This document shows, one piece after another, positions 34,140-44,155 of a DNA stretch of 64,000 bases. The DNA comes from Metaclostridioides mangenotii (lineage in GTDB: Bacteria; Bacillota; Clostridia; Peptostreptococcales; Peptostreptococcaceae), in contig NZ_JAHLOF010000008.1 of NCBI RefSeq assembly GCF_018917235.1, positions 21,845 to 85,844 of the forward strand. Reading direction: 5' to 3'. The translations under genes were made by a program, and so were the position numbers. Position 1 is the stretch's first letter, and the number at the start of each line of letters is the position of its first letter. The notes beneath the pieces are model-generated. The model had not been told where the DNA came from. It made no database searches and was given only the letters and a program-made list of their open reading frames with translations.

Positions 34140-36428
34140 TTATTTACTTCCTAAAGCTTTACCTGTTTGAGATAGTCTTTGAGATATCTTTACTGCTGTT
34201 TCATATCTATCTTGACCAGCAACTCTTTCTTTTTTACTTACACCTAAGTTATCTTCTACTTCTTTTGATACTGAGTTATATCCTCCGCCTATTAGTATAT
34301 TTTTAATTGACCACTCTTTTATCTTATCTGCTGTTAAACTGTTTAGATGTTCTGGATCTGTTAGCATTATCGGTGCCTTAAAGTAAGATGCTAAACTATT
34401 TATTGTAATTCCATCTGGGAAATCCATCCCATCTACTAATATCATATCATCATTGTTTCCTGATATTTTTCTAACCTCATCACCTATTAGCCCAGCAGTT
34501 TTGTATCTATCTTCCCCACCAAATCTAGTTATTTTACTTACTCCTAGGTTATTCTCGATATCTTTAGATACAGAATTATATCCTCCACCTATAGTTATAT
34601 CATTTATTCCCCAAGTTTTTATCGTATCTTTAGCTGCATCTGTCAATGTTTGTGGCTCTGTTAGAAGTATCGGTACTTTCTTCTGAGATGCTAAACTTGA
34701 CATTGTTATTACATCCGGGAAGTTTGTCCCATCCACTAACATTGCTCCCTCTTTATTACCTGTTTTTCTTACTTCGTTACCTATTTTTTCTGCAGTTTCG
34801 TATCTATCTTGACCAGCTATCCTTGTAACATTATAATCTTTTAATTGTTCTTCTACTTTATTTGATACAGAATCTGTACCTCCTGAGATTATTATATCTT
34901 CTGCATTTAATCTCTTAATCTCTGCTAGAGTTTTCTCATCTACTCTATCTTTTTGAGAAAGTAGTATTGGAGCATTTTTCTCATTTCCTAATACTGTCGC
35001 TGTAAGTACGTCTGTATACTTCTCTCCACTTGCTATTATTACAGTCTTTGATGGAGATGGTGGATTTGGTCCTGGATCAACTGAACCTCCACCACCTCCA
35101 CCTGATGATTTTTTCATATATAATGTAACACTATCATTGTATTCGAGACTATCTGGTTCAAAATAAAGCTTACTTGAAGCAGTTGAGTAGTCGTACTCAG
35201 CATATACTCCATAAAGATATGGCTTTAATTCTATCTTGTCACCCTTATAATCCTGTGGTATAGTATATGTTTTTTTGTAATTTATAGTTTGACCAGGCTC
35301 TATAGTCACCCATGTATCATTTTCATCTTTTAAATTAAATTCATCAACCCTATTTTCTTCTCCTGTAGACTTGATTACATCATAGCCTCCTGTAAGGAAT
35401 TTATTCTTTATGTATTGCGTTGGGTTATTAATCTCTATTTCTAGATTTACAACATCCCCTGGATTTAAATCTCTTGTCTTATCAGGGGTAATTTTTATAT
35501 CTGATGTCTCATAATAAGGATATTTTATGGATGTCCTTGATTCAGTTCTGTCATTTGTAGAGGTAGTGTACCAATCAAAGTAAGCATCAAAATATTCGTA
35601 AAATCCTTTTTCATATACAGGTTTATCTACTGTTGTGTAGTGAAACTCAGTTGGTGATTTTTGCTCAAGCTTATTTATACCTCTCCAGTATATTTGTTCA
35701 CCTTTTTCATTTACAGGTATATAGTAAATAAGATATTCATTTGGCATTTCTATATCATCGTCATTAGAAGGCACTTCTTTTCCATCTGCAATCATTTCTT
35801 TTTTGATTGCATTTAAGATTTCTTCTCTTGTAAATACCATATCTCCATCAACTACTTCACCTTTTTCTTCATCTGTTTCTTCATCTGTTTCTGACAGTTT
35901 AGTTGTTGGTGTTTCTACATTTGTACCCGGCTTCATAAATCTCTTAGGTAATTGAAAATCGAAATTTGTCGTCCATCCTGCTAATACTATTCTCACACCC
36001 GCAGTCTTCTCTTCTGTCTCAGTGTAGTTAGCCTCAATATCAATATGAGGAACTACTACTTTTTCAAGTTTAGCTGCCTTGTCATAACGCTCCCAACCAA
36101 ATACATTAAGCATTACGTTGCTAAGACCCGTTGTATGATCTCCATCATCGTAATTTTCAAATGAAAGTCCATCAATATAATGTACTGTATCATTGCCCAC
36201 TCTAGCTGTTTTTGTAGTTACCCAGTCATTTAATACCGGTGTTTTTTGTACCTCTTTACTATTTTTTTTAAAATAATTATTAATTGACTTTCTTTCAATT
36301 GGAGTCTGATCATTATTAACATCAATTTGTCCTGTATTTTTCCCATAGGCATTTATACTTGATGCTGAGCTAATTATCATTCCGAATGTTAGTGCTACTG
36401 ATAAAATCTTTTTTAATTTTTTATTCAC
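34140..36428 (-). CDS. Secreted surface protein with three CWB2 cell-wall repeats
   Basis: The GTG at 36428, after GGGAGAGATAGGA, gives 762 aa with a signal peptide (KKILSVALTFGMIISSASSINAYG). The N-terminal 440 residues form an unidentified surface region, including an Ig-like stretch NPGDVVNLEIEINNPTQ. A Gly/Pro linker (SSGGGGGG, PGPNPPSPS) leads to three tandem CWB2 repeats of about 95 residues. Each contains RIAGQDRYETA-type and ISGGTDSVS-type motifs. CWB2 repeats attach Clostridioides S-layer-type proteins to the wall polymer PSII. The variable N-terminal part is probably the exposed effector. It lies in the accessory block beside tatD. Confidence 0.9.
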   Translation of the reverse strand: MNKKLKKILSVALTFGMIISSASSINAYGKNTGQIDVNNDQTPIERKSINNYFKKNSKEVQKTPVLNDWVTTKTARVGNDTVHYIDGLSFENYDDGDHTTGLSNVMLNVFGWERYDKAAKLEKVVVPHIDIEANYTETEEKTAGVRIVLAGWTTNFDFQLPKRFMKPGTNVETPTTKLSETDEETDEEKGEVVDGDMVFTREEILNAIKKEMIADGKEVPSNDDDIEMPNEYLIYYIPVNEKGEQIYWRGINKLEQKSPTEFHYTTVDKPVYEKGFYEYFDAYFDWYTTSTNDRTESRTSIKYPYYETSDIKITPDKTRDLNPGDVVNLEIEINNPTQYIKNKFLTGGYDVIKSTGEENRVDEFNLKDENDTWVTIEPGQTINYKKTYTIPQDYKGDKIELKPYLYGVYAEYDYSTASSKLYFEPDSLEYNDSVTLYMKKSSGGGGGGSVDPGPNPPSPSKTVIIASGEKYTDVLTATVLGNEKNAPILLSQKDRVDEKTLAEIKRLNAEDIIISGGTDSVSNKVEEQLKDYNVTRIAGQDRYETAEKIGNEVRKTGNKEGAMLVDGTNFPDVITMSSLASQKKVPILLTEPQTLTDAAKDTIKTWGINDITIGGGYNSVSKDIENNLGVSKITRFGGEDRYKTAGLIGDEVRKISGNNDDMILVDGMDFPDGITINSLASYFKAPIMLTDPEHLNSLTADKIKEWSIKNILIGGGYNSVSKEVEDNLGVSKKERVAGQDRYETAVKISQRLSQTGKALGSK

Positions 36429-36577
36429 TCCTATCTCTCCCTTCTTTATCAATCATTGTATATATGTCCCATTTTATGTTTATGAATTTTTTATTTCAAT
36501 ATAAATGTTGTAAAAGACCTTTTTTTTGTAGTGAAATGATGGTATCTTATGGAATTATTTAATATTTTTTAATATAA

Positions 36578-36623
36578 AAAAAGAGCTATAGATTATTTCA
36601 CAAATATATCTATAACTCTTTTT
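36578..36623 (-). terminator. Hairpin in tatD-surface protein spacer
   Basis: AGAGcTATAGAT and ATCTATAaCTCT form a 12-bp stem with one mismatch followed by T5 rightward. A directly repeated 18-bp unit (TATTTTAATTACTA twice) lies just beyond at about 36628-36664. Strand of use is uncertain. Confidence 0.5.
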
Positions 36624-36701
36624 ACATTTATTTTAATTACTATTTATTTTAATTACTATTTATTTTTCTTTATAAACTTTATTATTTATTTAGAACATAA
36701 A

Positions 36702-36729
36702 AAGAACATCTTATTTATAAGATGTCCTT
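36702..36729 (-). terminator. Terminator of metG-tatD
   Basis: AAGaACATCTTAT and ATAAGATGTcCTT form a compact hairpin right after the tatD stop codon, with T-rich sequence downstream in the leftward direction. Confidence 0.75.
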
Positions 36730-36736
36730 ATTATTA

Positions 36737-37507
36737 TTACTTTATTTCGAAAAATTTTTTAGCATTTTCCATAGTTTTATCACATACCTCTTCATACGAA
36801 ATTCCCTTTTCCTGGGCAATTTTATCAGCCACAAATGCTACTAATGAAGGATCATTTCTCTTTCCTCTATGAGGCTCTGGTGCCATATATGGAGAATCCG
36901 TTTCTATAAACAGCCTATCTAGAGGTATCTCTCTAGCAACTTCTCTAACTTTTCTACTGTTTTTAAAAGTTACTGTTCCTGGAATTGATATATAGCATCC
37001 CAATTTTATATACTCTTTCGCTAACTCTACACTTCCACTAAAACAATGAAGTACACAACCTATTTCATCGCTTTTATACTCTTTTATTATGTCAAAAGTA
37101 TCTGCATGTGCATCTCTATCATGTATGATTATTGGAAGTTCAAGCTCATTTGCAAGCAGGATTTGCTTTTTAAACCACTCTTTCTGTGAGTCTCTTGGAG
37201 AATAGTCATAGTAATAATCTAAGCCAATTTCGCCTATGGCAACTACCTTTTTATTTTCAATTGCCAATTTCCTTAGAGTATTAATCGCTGTGTCATCGAG
37301 ATCTGATACATCATGCGGATGAACTCCAACTGCAGCGTATATAAAATCATACTTCTTAGACAATTCAACTGCCGACTTAGATGTCTCTATATCCGCACCC
37401 GGATTTACAACTAGATCAACACTCTTTTCTTTAAGAGAATTTATAAGTTCATCTCTATCTTCATCAAATCGCTCATCATTTAAATGTGCATGTGAGTCAA
37501 ATAACAT
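36737..37507 (-). CDS. tatD: TatD-family metal-dependent DNase
   Basis: A 256-aa TIM-barrel hydrolase: N-terminal metal site LFDSHAHLNDERF, AIGEIGLDYYYDYSPRDSQKEWF near residue 90, PIIIHDRDAH near 125, LHCFSGS near 152, and IETDSPYMAPEPHRGKRNDP near 200. TatD proteins act as 3'-5' exonucleases or D-aminoacyl-tRNA hydrolases. It follows metG by 31 nt, the usual pair. Confidence 0.95.
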   Translation of the reverse strand: MLFDSHAHLNDERFDEDRDELINSLKEKSVDLVVNPGADIETSKSAVELSKKYDFIYAAVGVHPHDVSDLDDTAINTLRKLAIENKKVVAIGEIGLDYYYDYSPRDSQKEWFKKQILLANELELPIIIHDRDAHADTFDIIKEYKSDEIGCVLHCFSGSVELAKEYIKLGCYISIPGTVTFKNSRKVREVAREIPLDRLFIETDSPYMAPEPHRGKRNDPSLVAFVADKIAQEKGISYEEVCDKTMENAKKFFEIK

Positions 37508-37538
37508 CTCTTCACTTCCTTTTTTATTTCACTTATAA

Positions 37539-39470
37539 CTAACGAACTTCGCATCCATCCTTAGCTCCTGTAGTGTGAGGAAGTACTAAGTCATCCCCAT
37601 CATCACCAGCTGCTAATATCATTCCTTGAGACTCTATTCCTCTAAGTTTAACTGGTTTTAAATTGCATACAACTGTGACTTCTTTTCCTATTAGATCTTC
37701 AGGTTTGTACCACTTAGCTATCCCAGAAACTATCTGTCTTGTTTCAGGTCCAATCTTAACTTGTGAAACTAAAAGTTTATCTGCTTTTGGATGCTTTTCA
37801 CATTTTATAATTTTACCCACTCTAAGCTCAATTCTATCAAAATCATCTATAGTTATTTCATCTTTGTGAGTTAGCGGTTCTTCTTTAGGCTTACCTGAGA
37901 ATAGAGTTTCAAGCTCTTCAACTTCTTTGTCTATATCAAGTCTTGGGAATAGTGCATCCCCTTTGGTTACTTTAACACCTTCATTTAGAAGTCCAAAAGT
38001 TTTTGCGCTCTCCCAGTTTGTTATACCCTCTTGACTTGTAATTCCCAATTGATCATATATTTTATTCGCTGTTAAATTCATAATTGGATTTATAAGCGTC
38101 GCTATAATCCTTATGGATTCACACAGATTGTATAGAACTGTGTCTAACACATCTTTTTTACTATCGTCTTTAGCTAGAGCCCAAGGCATAGTTTCGTCGA
38201 TATATTTATTAGTTCTTCTTACAAGCTTCCAGCAGTTTTCCAACGCTTCGTGGAACTGTAATTTATCCATTTCTATATCGAAGTTTTCAACTGACTCTTT
38301 TGCTTGTCTCTTTAGTTCTGAATCAAACTCAGTCTCTGCTTTTAGAGATGGTATTAATCCATCATTGTACTTCTCAACCATTGATATTGTCCTACTCACA
38401 AGATTACCTAGATCGTTTGCTAAGTCAGAGTTGATTCTTGATATAAAGTTTCTGTTTGTATAGCTTCCATCATTTCCGAAAGCAAATTCCCTAAGCAAGA
38501 AGTACTTAAGAGCATCTACTCCATATCTTTCTATTAAAGGTTCTGGATAAACAACATTTCCTTTTGACTTACTCATTTTGTCATCAGCAAAAAGTATCCA
38601 ACCAGTTCCATATACTTGTTGTGGAACCTCTAGACCTAAAGCCATCAATATTGCTGGCCAGATAATAGTATGGAATCTAACTATTTCTTTTCCAACAAGT
38701 TGTACATTTGCAGGCCAGAATTTTTCCATTTCTTCATTATGATCAGTCATATATCCTAATGCGGTAATGTAGTTGCAAAGTGCATCTACCCAAACATATA
38801 TTACATGTTTTTCATCGAAAGGAACTTTTATACCCCAATCAAAAGTAGTTCTTGTTACACTAAGATCATCAAGACCTTTTTCTAAGAAGTTTGAAACCAT
38901 CTCATTTTTTCTAGCAGCTGGTACGCAGAAGTCGTCTCTCTTAAATAATTCCTTTAATTTATCTTCGTATTTCGAAAGTCTAAAGAAATAAGATTCTTCT
39001 TTAACTATATAAGTTTCTCTTCCACAATCAGGGCATTTATTTTCTTCCAATAATTGCGATTCAGTCCAATAACTCTCGCATGGAGTACAGTAATGGCCTT
39101 CGTATTCACCCTTATATATGTCGTCTTGTTCATATAGTTTAGTAAATATCTTTTGAATTATTTCTGTATGTCTTGTCTCAGTTGTTCTAATAAAATCGTC
39201 GTATGAAATATCAAGGTTTTTCCATAGATCTTTTATACTCGCAATAATCTCATCTAAAAACTCTATTTCAGTTTTTCCTTCTTTAATGGCTGTTTTTTGA
39301 ATTTTTTCTCCGTGTTCGTCTGTACCTGTCAAAAACTTTACATCATAGCCACAGAAACGTTTATATCTAGCTATCGCATCTGCTGCCACTGTAGTATAAG
39401 TGTGACCTATATGTAGTCTTCCACTTGGGTAGTATATAGGCGTTGTTACATAAAAACTCTTTTTACTCAT
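37539..39470 (-). CDS. metG: Methionyl-tRNA synthetase
   Basis: Class Ia synthetase, 643 aa: HIGH-type [18 protein letters not shown] near residue 14, the zinc-binding CTPCESYW...CPDCGRE region near 125-150, KMSKS loop [12 protein letters not shown] near 298, and a C-terminal tRNA-binding OB domain from about 545 ([24 protein letters not shown]). It charges tRNA-Met. An upstream T-box with an AUG specifier controls it. Confidence 0.97.
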   Translation of the reverse strand: MSKKSFYVTTPIYYPSGRLHIGHTYTTVAADAIARYKRFCGYDVKFLTGTDEHGEKIQKTAIKEGKTEIEFLDEIIASIKDLWKNLDISYDDFIRTTETRHTEIIQKIFTKLYEQDDIYKGEYEGHYCTPCESYWTESQLLEENKCPDCGRETYIVKEESYFFRLSKYEDKLKELFKRDDFCVPAARKNEMVSNFLEKGLDDLSVTRTTFDWGIKVPFDEKHVIYVWVDALCNYITALGYMTDHNEEMEKFWPANVQLVGKEIVRFHTIIWPAILMALGLEVPQQVYGTGWILFADDKMSKSKGNVVYPEPLIERYGVDALKYFLLREFAFGNDGSYTNRNFISRINSDLANDLGNLVSRTISMVEKYNDGLIPSLKAETEFDSELKRQAKESVENFDIEMDKLQFHEALENCWKLVRRTNKYIDETMPWALAKDDSKKDVLDTVLYNLCESIRIIATLINPIMNLTANKIYDQLGITSQEGITNWESAKTFGLLNEGVKVTKGDALFPRLDIDKEVEELETLFSGKPKEEPLTHKDEITIDDFDRIELRVGKIIKCEKHPKADKLLVSQVKIGPETRQIVSGIAKWYKPEDLIGKEVTVVCNLKPVKLRGIESQGMILAAGDDGDDLVLPHTTGAKDGCEVR

Positions 39471-39656
39471 AGCTTACCTCCTAATTATTTGATTAATATT
39501 TTTGAAAATCCACCTTAGAATTAAACATTTAAAAAACAACTTTAACACTCTTTGTAGATTTTCTGGGGTTTTATCAATTTAGTATTTTGGGGTTTTATTT
39601 ACACACTAAATTGTAATTTACAATTAATTTAATTAATTTATTTTATAAATAAAAAA

Positions 39657-39902
39657 CTCGCTCCTATGAAATTCATAGGGGCGAGATTAATCACGGTACC
39701 ACCCTAATTATTCTGCATTAAATACAGACTTCTTAGTAGACTATAACGAGTCCAAACGTTCTGCCCTAAAAGTACAAACTTTTCAGGCAAAAGGCTCCGA
39801 GGCCATCTTCAATAAATATTCTTCGTTAGATTTCACCAAACTCTAACTCTCTGTGCAAAAATAATTTATCTACTCTTCTCTTCTCAGCATTTATTGATAT
39901 AT
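39657..39902 (-). promoter_or_regulatory. T-box leader for metG (Met specifier)
   Basis: Read leftward, the leader contains a stem I with AGAGAG and GGTGAAA-type features. GAAG-ATG-G places the AUG methionine specifier at 39804-39806. The T-box core GGGTGGTACCGTG is at 39692-39704. A terminator hairpin (CTCGCCCCTATGA against TCATAGGAGCGAG, 39657-39685) with six U follows. Uncharged tRNA-Met would favour the antiterminator and allow metG expression. The remaining 180 nt before metG shows no other element; the stretch 39938-40151 is AT-rich with nothing I can identify. Confidence 0.93.
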
Positions 39903-39908
39903 AACTTA

Positions 39909-39937
39909 ATATTATAAAAATTATCCAATTTTGTCAA
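39909..39937 (-). promoter_or_regulatory. Promoter of T-box metG-tatD transcript
   Basis: Leftward TTGACA (39932-39937), a 17-bp spacer and TAATAT (39909-39914) place transcription start near 39902, just before stem I of the T-box. Confidence 0.8.
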
Positions 39938-40151
39938 TGAATAATACATTTGATTTAGATTTAAAAGACACTATAAAATAACAACTTAGTATAAAAATTT
40001 AATTTATACTCTATCATTCCTAAAAACTGTAAATATATGCATCGTTTTAAATATAAATAAATTATATAAGTAGTAGTTAGTGAAATCTGCCTATTTTAGG
40101 TATGAAAAATAGGAAAGTATAATTGATATTTTAGAAATCTAGGTTTGATTT

Positions 40152-40673
40152 CTAAACAAAAACCACATAACAAATAAAAACAGATGCAATTACTCCGGCT
40201 ACATGACTAATCAACGCACAAGTAAGCGTGTGTCCAGTATTTTTTATCTTTAACCTTCCATAGTATATAGCCATTGTGTAAAATACTGTCTCTGATGCTC
40301 CAACAATAGTAGAACCCATCCTTTCTACTATTGTATCAATTCCTACTCTCTGGGCCAATTCGCTGTAAACTCCAAGGGCTCCACTTCCAGACAACGGTTT
40401 TATAGTAATAAGCCCAATTAATTCTTTTGGTATGCTCATCGCTTTTGCAATCGGTGAAAATACCCACTCTAACATTTCTATTCCTTTACCCGACTTGAAT
40501 ATCCCAATAGCTAAAAAAATTCCTATTATGTACGGAAGGATGCCCCATGCTGCCTTTAATCCATCAACTGCGCCTCTAACAAAACTGTCAAACACATCAA
40601 CCTTTTTATATTTACCATATCCTACTATGTACAATATAATTAGGGGTATTAGAAAATTTGAAAATAACTCCAT
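40152..40673 (-). CDS. spmB: Spore maturation protein B
   Basis: A 173-aa membrane protein of the nucleoside-recognition Gate family: DSFVRGAVDGLKAAWGILPYIIGIFLAIGIF and GLITIKPLSGSGALGVYSEL, SETVFYTMAIYYG are family hallmarks. SpmA and SpmB work together in spore-core dehydration in Bacillus. Related pairs also exist in non-sporulating species. It follows spmA with a 51-nt gap. Confidence 0.9.
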   Translation of the reverse strand: MELFSNFLIPLIILYIVGYGKYKKVDVFDSFVRGAVDGLKAAWGILPYIIGIFLAIGIFKSGKGIEMLEWVFSPIAKAMSIPKELIGLITIKPLSGSGALGVYSELAQRVGIDTIVERMGSTIVGASETVFYTMAIYYGRLKIKNTGHTLTCALISHVAGVIASVFICYVVFV

Positions 40674-40724
40674 TTATATACACTCCTATCATATCTCAAC
40701 ATTAACTATAAAAACACTTGATTT

Positions 40725-41309
40725 TTATATTTTTGTGCCCTGTCTATTCTGAAAAAATTTACAACTAACTATAGCAACAACAGTGGAAATCAAAGTTGCA
40801 AACAGGGTAGTGATTATTATTTCACTTGGATTTTGTGATCCCATATCCATTCTCAATTTTATTATTGTGAAAGGCACAATCTGAACTGAAGAAATATTTA
40901 TAACCAAAAACATGATCATATCATTAGTAGCAGTGTCTTTCTTGTGATTTAACGTCTGTAGCTCATCCATCGCCTTCAATCCAAATGCCGTAGCTCCATT
41001 ACCTGCTCCTAGCATATTTAAAGCTATATTCATGACCATATAAGACATGGCTTTATGTCCTCTAGGTACTGACGGAAATAAAAGTTTCATAATCCCGCTA
41101 AGTTTTTCTCCTATCTTTTCAATTAGCCCTGATTCCTTTGCAATATTCATAATTCCCATCCAAAGTGCCATAATACCAGCAAGACTTATAGCAAAATCTA
41201 TTCCAGAGGATGTTTCTGAAAGTATTACTTTATTCAATTCACCTAGATTATTAAATGCAATACTTCCAATTATTCCTATCGTTATCATATAGAACCAAAT
41301 CTTTCCCAT
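40725..41309 (-). CDS. spmA: Spore maturation protein A
   Basis: A 194-aa integral membrane protein: the family core GIMALWMGIMNIAKESGLIEKI and LFPSVPRGHKAMSYMVMNIALNMLGAGNGATAFGLKAMDEL is complete. It forms a putative transporter with SpmB. The pair is divergent from pncB. Confidence 0.9.
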   Translation of the reverse strand: MGKIWFYMITIGIIGSIAFNNLGELNKVILSETSSGIDFAISLAGIMALWMGIMNIAKESGLIEKIGEKLSGIMKLLFPSVPRGHKAMSYMVMNIALNMLGAGNGATAFGLKAMDELQTLNHKKDTATNDMIMFLVINISSVQIVPFTIIKLRMDMGSQNPSEIIITTLFATLISTVVAIVSCKFFQNRQGTKI

Positions 41310-41439
41310 TCGAAACCACCTCCCTCTTGAATAATTTTATGAGTTTAGGGGCATACTTTATACTTGAAAATTAGACTATATTATGTTTTAGTATTATTGT
41401 GTAGAGTTTTATTTAATTTTAATTATAAGGAGATTACAT

Positions 41440-42870
41440 ATGAGAAATTTAACGCTTCTTACTGACTTGTATCAACTAACCATGTTGAATGGTTATTTTG
41501 AAAACAACGTTCATGAAGATATGGTTGTCTTTGACATGTTCTTTAGAAAAAATGCTTGTGATGGTGGATATACAATTATTTGTGGAATAGACCAGCTTGT
41601 TGAATATATAGATAATTTACACTTCTCTGATTCCGATATGGAATATCTAAAGAGTTTAAATTTATTTTCAGATAAGTTCTTAGATTTTATGAAAAATTTC
41701 AAATTCACTGGAGACATATATGCTGTTGAAGAGGGTACTATAATGTTCCCTGATGAACCTGTTATAACGGTTAAAGCACCTTTGTATCAAGCTCAAATAA
41801 TAGAAACAGCAATGCTTACTATGGTAAACTTCCAGTCTCTAATTGCTACAAAAGCCTCTAGAGTCTGTTTTGCAGCTAAAGGAGACCCTGTACTAGAGTT
41901 TGGTTTACGTAGAGCCCAAGGACCTGATGCTGGCATATATGGAGCCAGAGCTGCTGTTATCGGTGGTTGTGTAGCCACTTCCAATGTCCTTGCTGGTAAA
42001 AAATTCGATCTACCAATAGCAGGAACACATGCTCATAGCTGGGTACAAAAATTTGATGATGAACTGGAAGCTTTTCAAGCTTACGCAAATGTTTATCCAG
42101 ATAAATGTATGTTACTTGTCGACACATATAATGTGCTAGAAAGTGGAGTACCAAATGCTATAAAAGTATTTAAAGATATAACTACAAAAGGTTATAAACC
42201 AATTGGTATAAGACTCGATTCAGGTGACCTTACTTATTTATCTAAGGAAGCGAAGAAAATGCTTGATGATGCCGGTTTTTCCGATATAACAATCACTGCA
42301 TCCAACGATTTAGATGAATATAAAATAACAAATCTAAAAGCCGAGGGTGCCAAAATTAATTCTTGGGGAGTAGGTACAAAACTTATTACTTCTGCGGATT
42401 CCCCTGCACTTGGCGGAGTTTATAAACTAGCAGCATCTATTGAAGATGGAGAAATTATCCCAAAAATAAAAATTTCTGCCAATCCAGAAAAAATAAACAA
42501 TCCTGGATACAAAAAAGTGGTAAGGATTTACAATGAAATTGGCAAGGCGGAAGCCGATTTGATCATGCTAAACCATGAGGAGCTAGATGAATCAAAGCCT
42601 CTAGAGATTTTCCATCCGACATATACTTGGAAAACTAAAACATTTAAAAAATATAAAGTAAAAGAGCTGTTAAAACCTCTTTATATAAATGGAACTTCTA
42701 AATATAATAAAAAGACTGTTACTGAAATAAAAAATCATGTACAATATGAATTAAGCACGATTTGGAATCAATATAAAAGGCTTTCCAATCCACACATTTA
42801 TAAAGTCGACCTATCAAAAAAATTATGGGATTTAAAAACAAAAATGATAGATTCTAAAAAAGCTCTATAA
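41440..42870 (+). CDS. pncB: Nicotinate phosphoribosyltransferase
   Basis: A 476-aa NAPRT: N-terminal LLTDLYQLTMLNGYF, the catalytic His region AGTHAHSWVQKF near 200, and the PRPP-contact IGIRLDSGDLTYLSKEA near 250, with GVGTKLITS near 310. It makes nicotinate mononucleotide for NAD salvage. The C-terminal extension of about 70 residues is normal for the longer Firmicute form. It is followed after 30 nt by an Lrp-type regulator, probably on the same transcript. Confidence 0.95.
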   Translation: MRNLTLLTDLYQLTMLNGYFENNVHEDMVVFDMFFRKNACDGGYTIICGIDQLVEYIDNLHFSDSDMEYLKSLNLFSDKFLDFMKNFKFTGDIYAVEEGTIMFPDEPVITVKAPLYQAQIIETAMLTMVNFQSLIATKASRVCFAAKGDPVLEFGLRRAQGPDAGIYGARAAVIGGCVATSNVLAGKKFDLPIAGTHAHSWVQKFDDELEAFQAYANVYPDKCMLLVDTYNVLESGVPNAIKVFKDITTKGYKPIGIRLDSGDLTYLSKEAKKMLDDAGFSDITITASNDLDEYKITNLKAEGAKINSWGVGTKLITSADSPALGGVYKLAASIEDGEIIPKIKISANPEKINNPGYKKVVRIYNEIGKAEADLIMLNHEELDESKPLEIFHPTYTWKTKTFKKYKVKELLKPLYINGTSKYNKKTVTEIKNHVQYELSTIWNQYKRLSNPHIYKVDLSKKLWDLKTKMIDSKKAL

Positions 42871-42900
42871 TATCATTTTTCATTAAGGGAGGAATAGTTG

Positions 42901-43329
42901 ATGGATGTTACAGATTACAGAATCATAGAAATTTTGCAAGAAGATGGAAGAGTCTCCATGAAAGATTTAGGCAAGATAGTTGGTTTAACTTCTCCTGCTG
43001 TATCAGAAAGAGTTAAAAGATTGGAAGAGGCTGGAATAATAGAAGGTTACAAGGCTATTGTAAACCCTGATAAACTAGGACGAGTTATAAAGGCGTTTAT
43101 ACACATCGCTTTGCCAAGTGATCAATATGGTGAGTTTATTGATTCCGCGAGAAAAGATCCTCGTATAGTTGAATGTCATCATATAACTGGAGATGACTGT
43201 TCTCTATTAAAGGTTATCGTTAAAGATATGTACGAATTAGAAAACGTTATCGACAGTATCAAAACAATTGGATCGACTAAAACTTCGGTTATCCTGTCGA
43301 CACCGATACAAGCAAAATCAATTTTATAA
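42901..43329 (+). CDS. Lrp/AsnC-family regulator
   Basis: The N-terminal HTH (DVTDYRIIEILQEDGRVSMKDLGKIVGLTSPAVSERVKRLEEAGIIEGY) is followed by a RAM domain (FIHIALPS...IVECHHITGDDCSLLKVIVKDM). The ATG at 42901 follows GGGAGGAATAG. It probably senses an amino acid; target genes are not evident beyond possible control of pncB. Confidence 0.9.
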   Translation: MDVTDYRIIEILQEDGRVSMKDLGKIVGLTSPAVSERVKRLEEAGIIEGYKAIVNPDKLGRVIKAFIHIALPSDQYGEFIDSARKDPRIVECHHITGDDCSLLKVIVKDMYELENVIDSIKTIGSTKTSVILSTPIQAKSIL

Positions 43330-43402
43330 ATTTGAAACGGGGGGCTCAGCTATAGAGTCTCCTGTTTTTTCATATTTTTTTCATCTAAATGATAAAAACA
43401 TA

Positions 43403-43435
43403 AAAACCGTACAGTTTAACTTACTGTACGGTTTT
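43403..43435. terminator. Bidirectional terminator
   Basis: AAAACCGTACAGT (43403-43415) pairs with ACTGTACGGTTTT (43423-43435) across 7 nt. It ends the Lrp gene and overlaps the last codons of the convergent HD-domain gene. Confidence 0.85.
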
Positions 43436-44140
43436 ACTATTTTGTTTGTAAAAGTATATATAATTTGTCATTACATATTCAGCAAAAACTTTTAATATTC
43501 CAGGATCTTCCTTGGGGTCTAAGAGTCTTCTCGTCGAAATTATATCTACATATCCAAGAATCATCATACCTATGGTATCATCTTGTAATTCTTCAAATAT
43601 CTCATACAAATTTTTTTTACTCAAGTCATTAGTCTTAAACAGCTGAAGTAATACCATATGATGCCTTACGTATTTACATACTAAATCTATAAGACTTTTA
43701 TCTAGATTTTTTTTAGATAATAAATCACTTGATATAGAGGCTCCTATAATATCATGACCTCTAAAATGTGCTCTTCCTTCCACATCCACTGTTCTACTGG
43801 CAGGTTTGCCAATATCATGTAATAGAATTCCAACCTTTAACACATCTCTCTTATCCATTCCTTCACTTACTACAGAATCTAAATACTTCTCTATATAGTC
43901 AGATAGATGATTCGAAAAGAAATTCTTTGCTCCTAAAGATAAAATTACTTCGTACTCCTTTAATGCGTTTATAGAATGTTCAAAGCAATTTACTTTGTGA
44001 TATTTGCACTCACCCACTACTTTCATTTCAGCTACTTGAGGTATAATTTTTTCTAAAACGCCTTTTTTTTCAAAATTTAATAAACTTTCACTTGCATTAC
44101 ACTTACTAAAACAACTAATAAATTCTTTAGTGTATTCCAT
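43421..44140 (-). CDS. HD-domain phosphohydrolase, CCA-adding-enzyme-like
   Basis: A 239-aa HD protein: HKVNCFEHSINALK near residue 48, KVGILLHDIGKPASR with the HD metal pair near 105, RAHFRGHDIIGASI near 122 and VRHHMVLLQL near 160. It resembles the C-terminal HD half of bacterial tRNA nucleotidyltransferases but lacks their N-terminal polymerase domain. It would hydrolyse a phosphate ester or nucleotide; the substrate is unknown. It follows rsmI with a 15-nt gap in the tmk-holB-ricT-trmN6-rsmI block. Confidence 0.82.
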   Translation of the reverse strand: MEYTKEFISCFSKCNASESLLNFEKKGVLEKIIPQVAEMKVVGECKYHKVNCFEHSINALKEYEVILSLGAKNFFSNHLSDYIEKYLDSVVSEGMDKRDVLKVGILLHDIGKPASRTVDVEGRAHFRGHDIIGASISSDLLSKKNLDKSLIDLVCKYVRHHMVLLQLFKTNDLSKKNLYEIFEELQDDTIGMMILGYVDIISTRRLLDPKEDPGILKVFAEYVMTNYIYFYKQNSKTVQ

Positions 44141-44155
44141 TAAAATGCACCTACT

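Noticed and set aside
40152..41309. Proof that the organism sporulates
   Set aside because: spmA, spmB and spoVG occur in non-sporulating Firmicutes as well, and no core sporulation genes (spo0A, sigma F/E/G/K) are in the window.
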